Shown here one piece after another: positions 25,742 through 36,349 of a stretch of 64,000 nt of DNA. The first letter of the stretch is position 1, and every line of letters begins with the position of its first letter. Source of the DNA: Streptomyces sp. 2114.4 (GTDB lineage: Bacteria > Actinomycetota > Actinomycetes > Streptomycetales > Streptomycetaceae); assembly GCF_900187385.1 (NCBI RefSeq), contig NZ_FYEY01000001.1:3968001-4032000 (forward strand). The letters run 5' to 3'. Under the pieces are notes generated by a model. It worked only from the letters and a program-made list of their open reading frames with translations, was not told where the DNA came from and made no database searches. The position numbers and the translations under genes were made by a program.

Positions 25742-26266
25742 ATGTCAGAGCTGACCCTCACGGTCATGCGGTTGGGTTTCCTCGCCGTACTGTGGCTGTT
25801 CGTCATCGTGGCCGTTCAGGTCATCCGCAGCGATCTGTTCGGCACGCGCGTCACACAGCGCGGTGCCGCCCGGCGCGGCGGGCAGGAAGCGCGTACGCAG
25901 CGGCAGGCTGCGCCACCGCAGCAGCAGCGCCGCCAGGAAGGCGGTCGCGGCAGCAACCGTCAGCGCCGCGGAGCACCCACCAAGCTGGTGGTCTCCGAGG
26001 GCTCGCTGACCGGCACCACCGTCGCCCTCCAAGGCCAGACCATCTCCCTGGGCCGTGCGCACGACTCCACGATCGTGCTGGACGACGACTACGCGTCCAG
26101 CAGGCATGCCAGGATCTACCCGGACCGTGACGGCCAGTGGATCGTCGAGGATCTCGGTTCCACCAACGGCACGTACCTGGACCGGACCCGACTGACGACC
26201 CCGACACCGATTCCGCTGGGAGCCCCGATCCGCATCGGCAAGACCGTCATCGAGCTGCGGAAGTAG
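25742..26266 (+). CDS. fhaB: FhaB (FipA-like): membrane-anchored FHA protein
   Basis: A 174-aa protein with one N-terminal membrane segment (LTVMRLGFLAVLWLFVIVAVQVI, residues 6-28), a basic Gln/Arg-rich linker and a C-terminal FHA domain (SLGRAHDSTIVLDDDYASSRHARI, DLGSTNGTYLD). Expected to be a substrate and phosphothreonine reader of the PASTA kinase encoded downstream. It starts 10 nt after the fhaA stop. Confidence 0.92.
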   Translation: MSELTLTVMRLGFLAVLWLFVIVAVQVIRSDLFGTRVTQRGAARRGGQEARTQRQAAPPQQQRRQEGGRGSNRQRRGAPTKLVVSEGSLTGTTVALQGQTISLGRAHDSTIVLDDDYASSRHARIYPDRDGQWIVEDLGSTNGTYLDRTRLTTPTPIPLGAPIRIGKTVIELRK

Positions 26267-26398
26267 TACGACAATGAGCGAGCGGAGCGAGCGAGCCGCG
26301 ACGGTCCACTCGGCGGACCCGGGCGTGCTCCCGACCGGAGGGTGGGCAGTGTGGCTCGACGAGACCGGCTGTACCCCGAGCCGACGGGTGAGGTGCAC

Positions 26399-27979
26399 AT
26401 GAGCTTGTCACTGCGCTTCGCCGCCGGATCGCACAAGGGCATGATCCGCGAGGGCAACGAGGATTCCGGCTATGCCGGGCCACGGCTGCTCGCCATCGCC
26501 GACGGCATGGGCGGCCAGGCCGCCGGTGAGGTCGCCTCCTCCGAGGTGATCTCCACGCTCGTCCAGCTCGACGACGACGTCCCCGGCTCCGATCTCCTCA
26601 CCTCGCTGGGCACGGCCGTCACCCGCGCCAATGACCAGCTGCGGGTGATGGTCGAGGAGGACCCCCAGCTGGAGGGCATGGGCACGACCCTGACCGCCCT
26701 GCTGTGGACCGGTCAGCGGCTCGGCCTCGTCCACGTCGGTGACTCGCGGGCATACCTGCTGCGCGACGGCGTGCTGACCCAGATCACCCAGGACCACACC
26801 TGGGTGCAGCGGCTGGTCGACGAGGGCCGGATCACCGAAGAGGAAGCCACCACCCATCCGCAGCGGTCGCTGCTGATGCGGGCGCTGGGCAGCGGCGATC
26901 ATGTCGAGCCCGATCTGTCGATCCGCGAGGTGCGGGCCGGCGACCGGTATCTGATCTGCTCGGACGGACTGTCCGGGGTCGTCAGCCACCAGACGCTGGA
27001 GGAGACCCTCGCCAGCTACCACGGGCCGCACGAGACCGTGCAGGAGCTGATTCAGCTCGCGCTGCGCGGCGGCGGACCCGACAACATCACCTGCATCGTC
27101 GCCGACGTCCTGGACGTGGACGGCAACGACGCGATGGCCGGCCAGCTCAACGACACCCCGGTCATCGTCGGCGCCGTCGCGGAGAACCAGCACCAGCTCA
27201 GCGACCCGAGCACGCTGCAGACCCCCGCGGCGCGGGCCGCCGAGCTCGGCCGGCCGGGCGGGCAGCCGTCCGCGCCCGGCGGTGCCTTCGGGCCGCCCGG
27301 CAGCGGTGAGCACGAGGTCGGCGGTCCGCCGCAGGGCTCGTTCGGCGCGTTCATGGACGAGGACTTCGTCAAGCCGCGCCGGCGCGGCCGGTGGCTGAAG
27401 CGGTCGCTGTTCATCGCGCTGGCGCTGGCCGTCGTGGGCGGCGGGTGCTACGCGGGCTACAACTGGACGCAGACCCAGTACTTCGTGGGCGCCAAGGACG
27501 ACCACGTCGCGCTCTACCGGGGCATCAGCCAGGACCTCGCGTGGATAAAGCTCAACGACGTGGACGAGGACCATCCCGAGATCGAACTCAAGTACCTGCC
27601 GCTGTACCAGCGCAACCAGGTCAAGGAGACGATCGCGGTCGACAGCCGCACGCAGGCCGGCGAAAAAGTCACCGAACTGAACAACCAGGCCAATGCCTGC
27701 CGTATCAAGGAGCAGCGGGAGGCGGCCGAACGCGAGGCGGCACGGAAGCCGAGCAAGAAGGGCCAGGCCGGCACACCGTCGAAGCCCGGTAGCCCGTCCC
27801 AGTCCGGTTCGCCGAGCGCCAAGCCCGGTTCCACCGGCAAGGCGGGCAACGACAGCACCGCCGGCACGGCCGGCACGCTGTCGGCGACCGTCACTCCGAA
27901 GCCCGGACCCAGCACCAGCCAGGCCGCCCCCTCCGAGGAGCAGAAGCAGCTGGAAAAAAATTGCAGCACCCAGCAGTGA
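26399..27979 (+). CDS. pstP: PstP-like PP2C serine/threonine phosphatase, membrane-bound
   Basis: A 526-aa PPM/PP2C phosphatase that reverses PknB-type phosphorylation. Catalytic motifs: GNEDSGY, AIADGMGGQAAGE, HVGDSRAYLLRDG, ICSDGLSGVV and GGGPDNITCIVADV. A Gly/Pro linker follows, then one membrane segment around residues 337-358 (SLFIALALAVVGGGCYAGY), an external domain, and a long Ser/Lys/Pro tail. Start ATG 26399 (MSLSLRF) has GGTGAGG upstream; the frame is open to 26342. A 132-nt spacer before it contains GAGCGAGC-type repeats. Confidence 0.93.
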   Translation: MSLSLRFAAGSHKGMIREGNEDSGYAGPRLLAIADGMGGQAAGEVASSEVISTLVQLDDDVPGSDLLTSLGTAVTRANDQLRVMVEEDPQLEGMGTTLTALLWTGQRLGLVHVGDSRAYLLRDGVLTQITQDHTWVQRLVDEGRITEEEATTHPQRSLLMRALGSGDHVEPDLSIREVRAGDRYLICSDGLSGVVSHQTLEETLASYHGPHETVQELIQLALRGGGPDNITCIVADVLDVDGNDAMAGQLNDTPVIVGAVAENQHQLSDPSTLQTPAARAAELGRPGGQPSAPGGAFGPPGSGEHEVGGPPQGSFGAFMDEDFVKPRRRGRWLKRSLFIALALAVVGGGCYAGYNWTQTQYFVGAKDDHVALYRGISQDLAWIKLNDVDEDHPEIELKYLPLYQRNQVKETIAVDSRTQAGEKVTELNNQANACRIKEQREAAEREAARKPSKKGQAGTPSKPGSPSQSGSPSAKPGSTGKAGNDSTAGTAGTLSATVTPKPGPSTSQAAPSEEQKQLEKNCSTQQ

Positions 27980-28002
27980 GGGCCTAGGGGGCCGTAGATC
28001 TC

Positions 28003-29388
28003 ATGAGCAGCAGCACCACCAACACCACCACCATCGGCACCATCGGAGCCCCGAGCCGCCGCAACACCGAGCTGGCGATGCTCGTCTTCGCGGTGCTGAT
28101 TCCGGTGTTCGCGTACGTCAACGTCGGTCTGGCGAAGGACGGTTCGGTGCCGGCCGGCGTGCTGGGCTACAGCCTGGGCCTGGGCCTGCTGGCGGGCGTC
28201 GCGCATCTCGTCGTCCGCAAGTGGGCGCCGTACGCGGACCCGCTGATGCTGCCCATCGCCACCCTGCTCAACGGGCTGGGACTGATCTTCATCTGGCGGC
28301 TGGACCAGGAGCCCTCGCTGGGCAAGGCGATGGCGCCCAACCAGCTGATGTGGTCGACGCTCGGTGTCGCCTTCTTCCTCGCCATCCTGATCTTCCTCAA
28401 GGACCACCGTGTCCTGCAGCGCTACACCTACATCTCGATGGTGGTGGCGCTGGTCCTGCTGGTCGCGCCGGTGTTCTTCCCCGGTGTGAACGGCGCGAAG
28501 ATCTGGATCACGATTCCGGGGCTCGGCTCGCTGCAGCCCGGTGAGTTCGCGAAGATCATCATTGCGATCTTCTTCGCCGGCTACCTGATGGTGAAGCGCG
28601 ATGCGCTGGCGCTGGCCAGCCGCCGCTTCATGGGGCTCTACCTCCCCCGCGGCCGTGACCTCGGCCCCATTCTCGTCATCTGGGCGCTCAGCCTGATGAT
28701 CCTGGTCTTCGAGACCGACCTGGGTACCTCGCTGCTGTTCTTCGGCCTGTTCGTCGTGATGCTGTACGTGGCCACCGAGCGCACCAGCTGGATCGTGTTC
28801 GGTCTGCTGCTCAGCGCCGGCGGCGCGGTCGCGGTGGCGACGTTCGAGTCGCACGTCCAGACCCGTGTCCACAACTGGCTCAACCCGCTGGAGCTGGCCA
28901 ACGGCGGTGTCACCGAAACCGCCCAGGCCATGTACTCCTTCGGCTCCGGCGGCATCCTCGGCTCCGGTCTGGGACAGGGCTACTCCCGCCTCATCCTGGG
29001 AATCGCGCCGAAGAGTGACTACATTCTCGCCACGGTCGGCGAGGAGGTCGGCCTGGCCGGGCTGATGGCCATCCTGCTGCTGTACGGCCTGCTGATCGAG
29101 CGCGGTATCCGCACGGCGCTGGCGGCCCGCGACCCGTTCGGCAAGCTGCTGTCGATCGGCCTGTCCGGCGCCTTCGCGCTGCAGGTCTTCGTCGTCGCCG
29201 GCGGTGTGACCGGCCTGATCCCCCTGACGGGTATGACGATGCCGTTCCTCGCCCAGGGTGGCTCGTCCGTGATCGCCAACTGGGCACTGGTCGCGATCCT
29301 GCTCCGGATCAGCGACACCGCGCGCCGTCCGGCGCCGGCTCCCGCCCCGTCCACCGACGCCGAGATGACCCAGGTGGTCCACCCGTGA
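28003..29388 (+). CDS. rodA: SEDS-family peptidoglycan glycosyltransferase (RodA/FtsW)
   Basis: A 461-aa polytopic membrane protein of the SEDS family, which polymerises lipid II in partnership with a class B PBP. Typical sequences: NGAKIWITIPGLGSLQPGEFAKI, FETDLGTSLLFFG, SDYILATVGEEVGLAG and GMTMPFLAQGGSSVIANW. Pairing with pbpA in one operon (GTGA overlap) is the RodA-PBP2 arrangement rather than the division ftsW-ftsI pair. In Streptomyces this locus acts in growth and spore wall formation. Confidence 0.93.
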   Translation: MSSSTTNTTTIGTIGAPSRRNTELAMLVFAVLIPVFAYVNVGLAKDGSVPAGVLGYSLGLGLLAGVAHLVVRKWAPYADPLMLPIATLLNGLGLIFIWRLDQEPSLGKAMAPNQLMWSTLGVAFFLAILIFLKDHRVLQRYTYISMVVALVLLVAPVFFPGVNGAKIWITIPGLGSLQPGEFAKIIIAIFFAGYLMVKRDALALASRRFMGLYLPRGRDLGPILVIWALSLMILVFETDLGTSLLFFGLFVVMLYVATERTSWIVFGLLLSAGGAVAVATFESHVQTRVHNWLNPLELANGGVTETAQAMYSFGSGGILGSGLGQGYSRLILGIAPKSDYILATVGEEVGLAGLMAILLLYGLLIERGIRTALAARDPFGKLLSIGLSGAFALQVFVVAGGVTGLIPLTGMTMPFLAQGGSSVIANWALVAILLRISDTARRPAPAPAPSTDAEMTQVVHP

Positions 29389-30854
29389 ACAAGCCCCTGC
29401 GCCGGGTCGCGATCTTCTGCGGCCTGCTCGTCCTCGCTCTGCTCGTCCGCGTCAACTGGGTGCAGTTCGTCGAGGGTGACGCGCTCAAGAACGACCCGCA
29501 CAACCGCCGGGTCGCCATCGAGCGCTACAGCACGCCGCGCGGCAACATCATCGTCGACGGCAAGGCGATCACCGGCTCCACGACCACCGACAGCGGCGAC
29601 TTCAAGTACAAGCGCACGTACAAGAACGGCAAGATGTGGGCGCCGGTCACCGGCTACGCCTCGCAGGCCTTCGACGCCAACCAGCTCGAGAAGCTGAACG
29701 ACGGCATCCTCAGCGGCACCGACGACAGGCTCTTCTTCAGCCGCACGGTCGACATGTTCACCGGCAGCAAGCAGAAGGGCGGCAACGTGGTGACCACCCT
29801 CGACGCCAAGGCCCAGAAGGCCGCCTACGACGGCCTGGGCAAGCAGAAGGGCGCGGTCGCCGCGATCAACCCGGAGACCGGCGCGATCCTGGCGCTGGCC
29901 AGTACCCCGTCGTACGACCCGTCCACCTTCGCGGGGATGAGCAACAAGGACGCCGAGGCGTACAACGCGCTGCAGAAGAAGAGCGACCCCGACGAGCCGA
30001 TGCTCAACCGGGCGCTGCGCCAGACCTACCCGCCCGGCTCCACCTTCAAGGTCGTCACGGCCTCGGCCGCGCTGCAGGACGGCCTCTACACGGACGTCGA
30101 CACCAAGACCAGGTCGCCGCTGCCCTACACGCTCCCCGACACCTCGGGCCTCCCGCTGAAGAACGAGGGCAACATCCCCTGCGAGAACGCCACCCTGCGG
30201 GAGGCGCTGCGCTGGTCCTGCAACACGGTGTTCGGCAAGATCAGCGCGGACCTCGGCAACAAGAAGATGAAGGCCGAGGCGGAGAAGTTCGGCTTCAACG
30301 ACCCGGGGATCAACACTCCGGTCCGCGCCTCGGAGAGCATCTACCCCACGGACAACCGGCCGCAGAACGCCATGGCGGGCATCGGCCAGGCCTCCAACCG
30401 CGCCACCCCGCTGCAGATGGCCATGGTCGCCTCGGCGGTCGCCAACGGCGGCAAGCTGATGAAGCCGTACATGGTCGACCAGCTGGTCGCGCCGAACCTC
30501 AATGTGGTCCAGAAGCACACGCCGCAGGAGATGAGCCGGCCGCTGAGCGCGGAGAACGCCCAGAAGGTGCAGAGCATCATGGAGACCGTGGTCAAGCAGG
30601 GCACGGGAACCAACGCCCAGATCCCGGGCGTCATCGTCGGCGGAAAGACCGGTACCGCCCAGCACGGCGAGAACAACAAGGACAATCCGTACGCCTGGTT
30701 CATTTCCTACGCGAAGACCGACAAGGGCACCCCCGTCGCGGTCGCGGTCGTCATTGAGGGATCCGACACTCTTCGCGGCGACATCGCCGGCGGAAAGCTT
30801 GCCGCTCCGATCGCGAAGCGCGTCATGCAGGCGGTACTCGAAGGCGAGAAGTGA
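29385..30854 (+). CDS. pbpA: Class B penicillin-binding protein (PbpA/PBP2)
   Basis: Peptidoglycan D,D-transpeptidase (489 aa) working with the SEDS protein. One N-terminal anchor (IFCGLLVLALLVRVNW), a PBP dimerisation region, then the transpeptidase domain with STFK (catalytic Ser219), SCN (278-280) and KTGT (421-424). GTG start overlaps the rodA stop. Family and position indicate the PbpA of the fhaA-pknB cluster. Confidence 0.94.
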   Translation: MNKPLRRVAIFCGLLVLALLVRVNWVQFVEGDALKNDPHNRRVAIERYSTPRGNIIVDGKAITGSTTTDSGDFKYKRTYKNGKMWAPVTGYASQAFDANQLEKLNDGILSGTDDRLFFSRTVDMFTGSKQKGGNVVTTLDAKAQKAAYDGLGKQKGAVAAINPETGAILALASTPSYDPSTFAGMSNKDAEAYNALQKKSDPDEPMLNRALRQTYPPGSTFKVVTASAALQDGLYTDVDTKTRSPLPYTLPDTSGLPLKNEGNIPCENATLREALRWSCNTVFGKISADLGNKKMKAEAEKFGFNDPGINTPVRASESIYPTDNRPQNAMAGIGQASNRATPLQMAMVASAVANGGKLMKPYMVDQLVAPNLNVVQKHTPQEMSRPLSAENAQKVQSIMETVVKQGTGTNAQIPGVIVGGKTGTAQHGENNKDNPYAWFISYAKTDKGTPVAVAVVIEGSDTLRGDIAGGKLAAPIAKRVMQAVLEGEK

Positions 30855-31000
30855 CGCGGGTCATGCCAATACCGGTCACGTATCAGGTTGCGGCACCGGC
30901 CCGGTCCGGTACGGCGTGCCGGGTACGGTATGCCCGGACAGCACACCGCCGGACCACACACCGGTGCGGTCGGGACTGACGGAGAGGGCTGGAGAAGCTT

Positions 31001-32995
<1,995 letters not shown>

Positions 32996-33020
32996 CGGTC
33001 CCTGCGACGAGGAAGCACGG

Positions 33021-33052
33021 AGCCCCGGCACCCTGGGAAGGGTGCCGGGGCT
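33021..33052 (+). terminator. Terminator after pknB
   Basis: AGCCCCGGCACCC (33021-33033) pairs with GGGTGCCGGGGCT (33040-33052), loop TGGGAA, followed by TCTTCGTT. It lies 26 nt after the pknB stop and closes the operon before the convergent sortase gene. Confidence 0.88.
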
Positions 33053-33143
33053 TCTTCGTTGTCCGCACCGCACACAGGGTGCCGCGCGGGCGTCGGGCGG
33101 GTTCTCGGGCGCGTGGGGCCGGGCCGGACCTGCCCTGGCCCGG

Positions 33144-33884
33144 CTAGCGGAGTTCCTTGGGGGGTGTGCGGTCCGCGTCGACCTTCTCGGTGCGTTCCAG
33201 CTCGCCCCAGACGATGAAGCGGTAATTCGAGGTGTAGACCGGGGTGCAGGTCGTGAGGGTGATGAAGCGGCCCGCCTTGTGCTTGCCGGATTCCTTCGGG
33301 ATGTCGTCGAGGACGTCCACGTTGTACTTCGAGGTCTCGGGCAGTGTCGCGAACACCTTGTAGACGTACCAGGTGTCCTTCGTCTCGAAGACGATCGGGT
33401 CGCCGTCCTTGAGCTTGTCGATGTTGTGGAACTTCGCGCCGTGGCCGTCACGGTGCGCGGCGAGGGTGAAGTTGCCCTTCTTGTCCTCCGGCAGCTCCGA
33501 CTTGACCGGCTTGGTGTAGTAACCGGCCACGCCCTCGTTCAGGATTTCGGAGTCGGTGCCCTTCTTGACCAGGACCTCGCCGTTGTCCATCGCCGGTACG
33601 TGCAGAAAGCCGATGCCGTCCTTGGTGTCCAGCTTCCCCGGGCCCTTGGGGCCGTTGCTCGCCCAGTGCTTGCGGACCTGGTCGCCCTGCTGGTGCGCGG
33701 CGCGGTCGGCGAGGACATTGGTCCACCACAGCGAGTAGGCGACGAAGAGGCCCAGGATGACCCCGGCCGTGATCAGCAGCTCACCGATGACGCTGACGAC
33801 GGCGGCGATGGCCCGGAGCACCCGGCGCGGCTCGGGTGGTGGCGCGGACCGCTGGCAATCCTCGTCGGTTCCGGTTGCAGTCAC
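33144..33884 (-). CDS. srtE2: Class E sortase (SrtE2-like)
   Basis: Membrane-anchored transpeptidase (246 aa) that joins LAxTG-bearing surface proteins, such as long chaplins in Streptomyces, to peptidoglycan. Membrane segment at residues 24-50. Catalytic triad residues H144 (AAHRDGHG), C213 (TTCTP) and R222 (NYRFIVWG) are all present. It lies 25 nt after the next sortase gene's stop, in one minus-strand run. Assignment to SrtE2 follows gene order beside pknB in Streptomyces. Confidence 0.88.
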   Translation of the reverse strand: MTATGTDEDCQRSAPPPEPRRVLRAIAAVVSVIGELLITAGVILGLFVAYSLWWTNVLADRAAHQQGDQVRKHWASNGPKGPGKLDTKDGIGFLHVPAMDNGEVLVKKGTDSEILNEGVAGYYTKPVKSELPEDKKGNFTLAAHRDGHGAKFHNIDKLKDGDPIVFETKDTWYVYKVFATLPETSKYNVDVLDDIPKESGKHKAGRFITLTTCTPVYTSNYRFIVWGELERTEKVDADRTPPKELR

Positions 33885-33909
33885 CGCGCAGCACCCCTCT
33901 TGTGTTCAC

Positions 33910-35442
33910 TCAGCCGGCGAGCGCATCCGGTTTGCCCTTGCTCCGCGGCCGCTCGTCGACCATCTTGCCCCAGACGATCATCCGATAGGTACTGGTGAAT
34001 TCCGGGGTACAGGTCGTCAGGGTGATGTAGCGGCCGGGTCCGGTGAATCCCGACCCGGGCGGCACGGGGCCGATCACACTGGTGTTGCTCGGAGAGGTCT
34101 GCGGGAGGATGCTCTCCATCTCGTAGGTGTAGTACGAGCTCTTCGTCTCGACGATGATCTTGTCGCCCTTGGTGAGCTTGTTGACGTAGCGGAACGGCTC
34201 GCCGTGCGTGTTGCGATGCGCCGCCACCGCGAAGTTGCCCTTCTTGTCCCAGGGCATCGCCGTCTTGATCCCGCTGCTCTTGTCGTAGTGACCGACCATG
34301 CCGTGGTCCAACACGCGGTGCTTGTCGATGCCCTCGGCTATCGGGGCCTTCACATCCAGCTTCGGGATGTACATGATCCCGAAGCGCTCACCGTCCGCGA
34401 GATTCTTCTTCTCGCCGCCGCCCTTGTCCCACTCGTGCTGCAGGTTGGTGGCGGCGCCGCCCGCCTCCTCTTCGGCCCTCACATTCGTCCACCAGAGCTG
34501 ATAGGTGACGAACAGCAGCATCAGCACGCCGAGGGTGATGAACACTTCGCCCAGCGCGCGGCTGGCGATCAGGCTGGGGCTGTCCTTGGCGGCGCGCGCG
34601 GCCTGCCGGGCCTCCAGCCGGGACATGGCGGCGGGCGCCGCCTCAGAGGCGGTCGCGGCGGCTGATGTGGCGGCGGCCGCGCCGCTGTGGCGCCCGCGCC
34701 GCCCTCCGCGCTTGGCGGCCTCCTGAGCGGCCTTCCGCCGGGCCGCCCGGCCGCCGGATGCCGGAGTCGACGCCACGGTGGATGCCGAGGTCTCGGTTTC
34801 ACGTGAAACCGCGGTGTCCGTTTCACGTGAAACGGACCCCGCGCCGGGCTTCTCCGCCTGACGCAGCGCCATGGTCTCGTTGTCGCCCTGCCATGGTGGG
34901 GCGGCGGCCGTCGCGGGGCGCGCGGCCGGCGTGGAGCTGACGGCTGGGCCGGGCCGCGCGGCGGGCGCGGGCGCGGGAGCGGGCGGTACCGGAGTCTCCG
35001 GTGGGGCATACGGCCGGGATATCGAGTCGGTCGCCGCGGGGCGGGCGGCGTAGCCGGGGCCGGCTTCCTGGCCGTAGGGGGCTGTCTCGGCGCCGTGGCC
35101 CTGCCCGTCCGCCCGGGACGGCCTCTCCGGCTCCAGGTGCGGGCGGAACCACGGTGAGCCCTGGCCCCCGCCCTCCTGAGCCGCCTTGCCCCGCCGTCGC
35201 CCCCGGCCCGGCTGTCCGTACGGAGCGGGCGCGGGAGCCGGTGGTGCCACCTGGCCCGGCAGGGGATCGTTCAGCGGGTCGTCGAGCTGCTCCACCGCCG
35301 CCTCGAACGCATCGGGGTACCCGTACGGATCCGGTGATCCCTGCGGTTCCTGCGGCCCGTATGACTGCTGCGGCCCGTACGGCCGCTGCGCACCGTCCGG
35401 CTCGTAGGACCTCCCTTCACGCTCGGGGCGTGGGTCGGTCAC
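33910..35442 (-). CDS. srtE1: Class E sortase with long disordered N-terminus; carries two parS sites
   Basis: A 510-aa class E sortase. Residues 1-290 are a cytoplasmic Pro/Gly/Gln/Ala-rich extension; the membrane segment is about 298-322 and the sortase domain follows. The catalytic residues are a His in AAHRNTHG, C478 (TTCTP) and R487. The extension contains the pentapeptide VSRET twice (204-208 and 212-216), each encoded by a perfect parS site, so the linker seems to tolerate a chromosome-segregation signal. GTG 35442 overlaps the upstream glutaminase stop (GTGA). Srt E1-type by order. Confidence 0.86.
   Translation of the reverse strand: MTDPRPEREGRSYEPDGAQRPYGPQQSYGPQEPQGSPDPYGYPDAFEAAVEQLDDPLNDPLPGQVAPPAPAPAPYGQPGRGRRRGKAAQEGGGQGSPWFRPHLEPERPSRADGQGHGAETAPYGQEAGPGYAARPAATDSISRPYAPPETPVPPAPAPAPAARPGPAVSSTPAARPATAAAPPWQGDNETMALRQAEKPGAGSVSRETDTAVSRETETSASTVASTPASGGRAARRKAAQEAAKRGGRRGRHSGAAAATSAAATASEAAPAAMSRLEARQAARAAKDSPSLIASRALGEVFITLGVLMLLFVTYQLWWTNVRAEEEAGGAATNLQHEWDKGGGEKKNLADGERFGIMYIPKLDVKAPIAEGIDKHRVLDHGMVGHYDKSSGIKTAMPWDKKGNFAVAAHRNTHGEPFRYVNKLTKGDKIIVETKSSYYTYEMESILPQTSPSNTSVIGPVPPGSGFTGPGRYITLTTCTPEFTSTYRMIVWGKMVDERPRSKGKPDALAG
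34796..34809. other. parS site 1 (ParB binding)
   Basis: GTTTCACGTGAAAC, identical to the 14-bp Streptomyces parS consensus and a perfect palindrome. It lies in the sortase coding sequence. Confidence 0.92.
34820..34833. other. parS site 2 (ParB binding)
   Basis: Second GTTTCACGTGAAAC, 24 bp from the first (start to start), about two helical turns away and in the same reading frame. Confidence 0.92.
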
Positions 35443-36095
35443 GCGCCGGCCTTGCCGACCACCGGGGCCAGCCCCGTGGAGCGCTCCACCGCCCCCTCGT
35501 CGCCGCATTCGACGAGCCAGTTGGCCAGCATCCGGTGCCCCCACTCCGTCAGCACCGACTCGGGGTGGAACTGCACGCCCTCGACCGGTAGTTCACGGTG
35601 CCGCAGACCCATCACGATCCGCCCGCCGGGGACCTCCTCGGCCTCCGTCCAGGAGGTGACGAGCAGTTCCTCGGGGATGGTGTCGGGCTCGACGGCGAGG
35701 GAGTGGTAGCGGGTGGCGGTGAACGGGGAGGGCAGGCCGGCGAAGACCCCGGCGCCCTCGTGGAGGACGGGCGAGGTCTTGCCGTGCAGCAGCTCGGGCG
35801 CCCGGTCCACCACACCGCCGTACGCGACCGCCATCGACTGCATGCCCAGGCACACACCGAAGACCGGGACGCCGGTGTCCGCGCAGTGCCGGACCATGTC
35901 GACGCAGACGCCGGCCTGCTCGGGGGTACCGGGGCCGGGGGACAGCAGCACGCCGTCGAAGCCGTCCCGCGCATGCCGCGGCTCGACCTCGTCGTTGCGC
36001 AGCACCTCGCATTCGGCACCCAGTTGGTAGAGGTACTGGACGAGGTTGAAGACGAAGCTGTCGTAGTTGTCGACGACGAGAATCCGTGCGGTCAT
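35439..36095 (-). CDS. pabA: Class I glutamine amidotransferase, anthranilate/aminodeoxychorismate synthase component II
   Basis: A 218-aa glutaminase giving ammonia to a chorismate-using partner (for folate or tryptophan). Visible are ILVVDNYDSFVFNLVQYLYQLG, LSPGPGTPEQAG, the nucleophile cysteine in GVCLGMQSMA, and HPES with the catalytic His and Glu. TrpG and PabA cannot be separated by sequence alone, and no component I is adjacent. ATG 36095 overlaps the small membrane protein's stop (ATGA). Its place in a sortase operon is conserved in Streptomyces, but the functional link is unclear. Confidence 0.85.
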   Translation of the reverse strand: MTARILVVDNYDSFVFNLVQYLYQLGAECEVLRNDEVEPRHARDGFDGVLLSPGPGTPEQAGVCVDMVRHCADTGVPVFGVCLGMQSMAVAYGGVVDRAPELLHGKTSPVLHEGAGVFAGLPSPFTATRYHSLAVEPDTIPEELLVTSWTEAEEVPGGRIVMGLRHRELPVEGVQFHPESVLTEWGHRMLANWLVECGDEGAVERSTGLAPVVGKAGA

Positions 36096-36268
36096 CGGAC
36101 GGCTGCCATCCCTTGGTCGACAGTGACGTCATTGAAGGGGAGCAGCGGCTCCGCCCACGGAAAGACGTACTGGAAGAGTACGAAAACGACCGCCAGCGCG
36201 AGCACCAGGGAAATCAGTGCCTTCACCCAGGTGTTGCCCGGCAGATGCCGCCAGATCCAGCCGTACAT
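36092..36268 (-). CDS. 58-aa single-pass membrane protein
   Basis: A small protein beginning MYGWIWRHLPGNTW, with one membrane segment at about residues 16-37 (KALISLVLALAVVFVLFQYV) and an external tail ending VDQGMAAVR. The ATGA overlap with pabA, an AAGGGG box about 13 nt upstream, and sensible codon use support it being real. It sits between the third sortase and pabA in the same direction. No known domain is recognised; it may assist the membrane sortases (inference). Confidence 0.8.
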   Translation of the reverse strand: MYGWIWRHLPGNTWVKALISLVLALAVVFVLFQYVFPWAEPLLPFNDVTVDQGMAAVR

Positions 36269-36349
36269 GCTGTCGCTGTCCCCTTGCCGATGCCGATGAC
36301 GATGACGATTGCGACACCAGAGTAAGGGGCGAGGGCGGGCACAGGTGGG

